Shown one piece after another: positions 60,660-64,000 of a DNA stretch of 64,000 nt (positions are counted from its first letter, which is position 1; the number at the start of each line of letters is the position of its first letter). The notes below the pieces were generated by a model. It ran no database searches and was not told the DNA's origin. It saw only the letters and a list, made by a program, of their open reading frames with translations. The position numbers and the translations under genes are program-made. Source of the DNA: Camillea tinctor (lineage: Eukaryota; Ascomycota; Sordariomycetes; Xylariales; Xylariaceae); the NCBI GenBank assembly GCA_022578605.1, contig MU394059.1, positions 840,961 to 904,960 on the forward strand, given 5' to 3'.

Positions 60660-63600
60660 GAACACTAAATCATATATAAACTACTTTATTATTAACTACT
60701 TTACTTACACGTATAAAATTTACTTTTAATGCTATTTATAAACAGTAAAGTTAATATGTAAATTTAAAATTAAAGTTTTTTACGTAATTTTTTCGAAAAG
60801 TTTTTGCATAAAAATTATAATAAAATTAATGCTATAAATAACTTTATTTTTAACTATTTATAAAATGTTATATTTTTTTTAGTTTTTTTACGATAATTTT
60901 GTTAAATTTTATTTATTTTTTATTATTTTAAAATGGTTTTATATATAAACGTTAATTTAAAACATGTTATTTATAATATTAAGTAAAAATGCTTATTTTT
61001 TAAAGTTATAGCTATAAAACGTAATATTTTTTTATAACTTTTTTAACTATTTTTATAAATAATAAAGCTTATTAAGTTATTATATATAAATAAAATTAAT
61101 ACACAAATAAAAAAAAGTTTTATTTATTAAATTTTACGCTAAAAGTTTTTAAATTTTGCTTTATTTTACAATATAATTTATAAAATTATATAATAATTTT
61201 TTTTTAATAATAAATATTAAAAAAAATAAACCATAATTAAATTAAATGCTTTATATAATAAAATTTAACTATTTAAATTAAAATAAACTATAAAATAAAA
61301 GCATTTAAGTTTAATGCTTTTATTTTTAAAGCTATAAATTAATATTTTAATATATAAAAAAAAATATAAAAAAATTTAGCTTAAATTAATTTTTAATATA
61401 AATAAAAAAAGTTTAATAGCTAACTATAATTTATAATTTATTTTAAAGTTTATTTTAATAATTTTATTAATTATTTTATTAAAAATTAATAGTTTAGTTT
61501 TTAAAACTTTTAAAACTTATAAAGCTTTTATAAAAAGTTTATAATTTTATTTATAAACTTTATTTATTAAATATATTAATGCAATAAGTTAAATATTAAC
61601 TTTTAAAATTATTTTTAAAAGTAAAAATTTTTAAATTTTATAGTTTATTAAAAAATTTAAAAATATAGTAAATTAATATTTTTAATAATTATATAATAAA
61701 AACAAAAAGTTACTATATACCCTGCACATAAATAAATTGCAGTTTTTTGCGTAATTTTAATTAAATAGTTCTTTTTTTAAATATAAATACATAATTGTTT
61801 TTTATATTTGTTATTGTTTTTATTTTTTTAATATATATATTTATTAACATTAATTAATATTGTTAAACATATAGCAATATAAATTTGCAAAGTAAAAGTT
61901 TTTTTAAATATTTTATATTTTTATTTAAAAGTATAGTAATTTAAAGTAAATATAAAAAATTATTATTAATATTTTGTACTTTTATTTAAAAGTATAGCAA
62001 AATAAAATACAATAATAGCGACATTAGCATTTTTTTTATGTTAAATAAACAAGTTTTTTAAACATTTTATTTTGCAACATATAATTTATATTTTCCTTTT
62101 TTTTAAAAATAACAATTTATATTACTTTTATTTTTAACACTATTACTATTTACAATATTAAGTAACGGTTAATTAAGTTTTTTAACTTAAAAAACTTAGC
62201 AATAATAATAATAGTAATTTTAAAAAAAACAATAAAAAACTATTAAAAATAATAATGCTATAACTTTAAAAAATTTAAACTAATTATAAAAACTTATAAC
62301 ATTGCTACTTATAATAAATAAAAAAGTTTTTTAAGTATTTAATTTTTAAATATTAAAATAAAAAACTTTTAATTACGTAATTAATACTTTATAATAAAAA
62401 GCAATATAAATACTAATTTTTATATAAAATATTAAAAATAACAACTTTTATTTAATAGCTTTTACATTAAAAAAACGTTAATAAAATATTAAAAGCACTT
62501 TAAAAAATTTAAACGAAAAAACTTTAAATATATATTAAAGTAACTTTAATTTACACTTTATATAGCTATAATAAAACAAAATATTTATATTTATAAAATT
62601 AATAATAATTACATAGTATATTTTAATATATTAATAAATTAAAAGATTTTTTTTAATATTATAATAATATAAAAAAAACCTATATAAAGCTAAAAAAAAG
62701 TAGCTTTATTAATTAATATAAAAAATAATTATTTTTAAGTTGCATAAAAAAAAAAAGTAGCTTTATAATTTTATTTTTTTTTAACTTTAATAAATAATAC
62801 GTTTTAACTTAAAAACTTTTATACATAATTTTAAACTAACATTTTAAACGTTTATAAAAATAATTATATTAAATTATTTATTATTAATAAAAAAGCAAAA
62901 TTATAACTTTAAAACAATTAATTTATTAATAATAATTTTTTTACTTAACTTTTAATATTAAGCGCAATAAACTTTAAAACTATTAAATAATTGCATTATT
63001 TGCAACTTTTTTATAATGTATATAATAATATTACTTATATTATTAAACTTTTTAACTTTACTATTTAAGCATATTTTTTTTGCTTTTTTTTTATTTTTTT
63101 AAATAATTATAAAGTTAAATAATATAGCATATATAAAATATTTTTTATATTAAAAAAATTTTAATATAAGCAATAACTTTTTTTTTTTAAAAAAAAAATA
63201 CATTAAAAAATATACTTTTAAGTATAATTTTATTTATAATATTAAAGTGTTACGTTAATAAACTATGCTTTTTTAATATTTTTTTTATACTTATATTTTA
63301 TTAAACTTTAATATATTTATAATTATATTTATTTATAAAAAGTAATTAAAGCTAAAAAAGCGCTGCACTTTTAAATATATAGTTACTATACTTATATGTT
63401 TTTTTAAAATAAAAATATTTTTAAAGCTTTTTATATTAATTATTTTTTTTTAAACTACTTAAATAAAAAGCAAAAGCTTATATAAAACCTTAAAAATTAT
63501 AGTTTTTTTTTTAATAAATTAACTATTTATTTTTAAAAGTAATAAATATAAGTAAGTATATATACTAGTTAAAAATTAAAAAAAGCAATTTTATTATATA

Positions 63601-64000
63601 ATTTTTTTAAAAAAAAATTGTAAATAATATATGTTTTTTTATAATTATTAAGCAATTTAAAAAAGCATAAAACAAAAAAAATAACTATATAAAAAAAGCA
63701 TATAATATTTTTAAAAATAAATTTAAGTTTTTTTTAAATATATTAAAATATTAATATTTTATTAATATATATTTTGCAATAAAACGTTACTTTAATATAA
63801 AACAAAATAAAGTTTAATATTATTATAATTAAATAATAATTACATTTTTTAATATTAAAGTAAAAAAAGTTAATAAAAGCAAAACTAATTTAAAAATATT
63901 TTAAATTATATTAAATAAACTATTTTTTTATTAAAAAGTATTAAGTTTAAAATTTTTAAAAAAAATAGCAATTAATTGCAATTATATATTAAGTATACTA
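60660..64000. repeat. Extreme AT-rich block, probable RIP-degraded repeat DNA
   Basis: From about 60660, fully developed by 60720, to the window end, the sequence is almost entirely A and T (by eye near 90 percent). TA steps are dense, A and T runs are numerous, and CC or GG are almost absent. The few C and G sit mainly in GC, AC/GT and ACGT contexts. No open frame of note exists on either strand. This is the signature expected of transposon DNA mutated by RIP to exhaustion, as in AT-rich isochores of many Pezizomycotina. It could also be part of a centromere or subtelomere. No element can be identified from the remnants. A small island with CCCTGCAC lies near 61720-61727. Confidence 0.85.

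Noticed and set aside
60520..60729. 69-codon frame entering the AT block
   Set aside because: Tyr/Ile/Asn-rich product of AT-rich DNA; no gene signal.

Overview
This window is nuclear DNA of a filamentous ascomycete, most likely a Sordariomycete (the order cannot be fixed from sequence alone). The evidence is short GT..AG introns with fungal branch-point-like CTAAC/CTGAC words, closest recalled resemblance of the ribosomal protein and RNA polymerase III proteins to filamentous fungi, a HET-domain gene, C-to-T damage of the kind left by repeat-induced point mutation (RIP), and a very AT-rich block at the right end. Gene density is modest: 12 protein genes, one tRNA gene and one broken HET gene, separated by long C/T-rich, microsatellite-bearing spacers. 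No CRISPR array, insertion sequence or prokaryotic feature was seen.

Layout. 1-704 (-): HET-domain pseudogene cut by the window edge. 705-4917: degraded, gene-free DNA. 4918-6832 (-) UTP7 and 7328-9861 (+) TSR1: a divergent pair of small-subunit ribosome biogenesis genes. 10303-11418 (-): urease accessory GTPase UreG. 12511-12581 (+): tRNA-Asp(GTC). 16901-18547 (+): basic low-complexity protein of unknown function. 21367-22078 (-): HIT zinc-finger protein (Hit1/ZNHIT3 type). 23528-24733 (+): mitochondrial NFU1. 24734-31935: large spacer with a pyrimidine-rich leader. 31936-34691 (+): PSP1-domain protein. 35935-36962 (+): small coiled-coil protein. 37645-38543 (+): ribosomal protein L15. 40854-45464 (-): Pumilio-family RNA-binding protein. 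45465-51318: large spacer. 51319-54874 (+): RNA polymerase III second-largest subunit, with a 13-nt exon. 55608-57146 (-): RAD57. 58706-60106 (+): secreted Cys-rich ectodomain, single membrane pass and Pro/Gln-rich tail. About 60660-64000: extreme AT-rich block.

How the genes relate. An unusual share serve ribosome production: UTP7 and TSR1 (40S assembly), the HIT-finger protein (box C/D snoRNP assembly), RPL15 (60S), RPC2 (5S and tRNA transcription) and the tRNA itself. The others are ordinary housekeeping genes: NFU1 for iron-sulfur clusters, UreG for urease activation, RAD57 for recombination, PUF for mRNA control. These genes are not organised as an operon. No clearly new multi-gene system was found. 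The most unusual features are the RIP-like stop codons in the HET gene, the AT-rich block with its sharp edge, the 13-nt exon in RPC2, the long introns and readable RNA code of the PUF gene, and a poly(A)/poly(G) tract that looks like an assembly fault.
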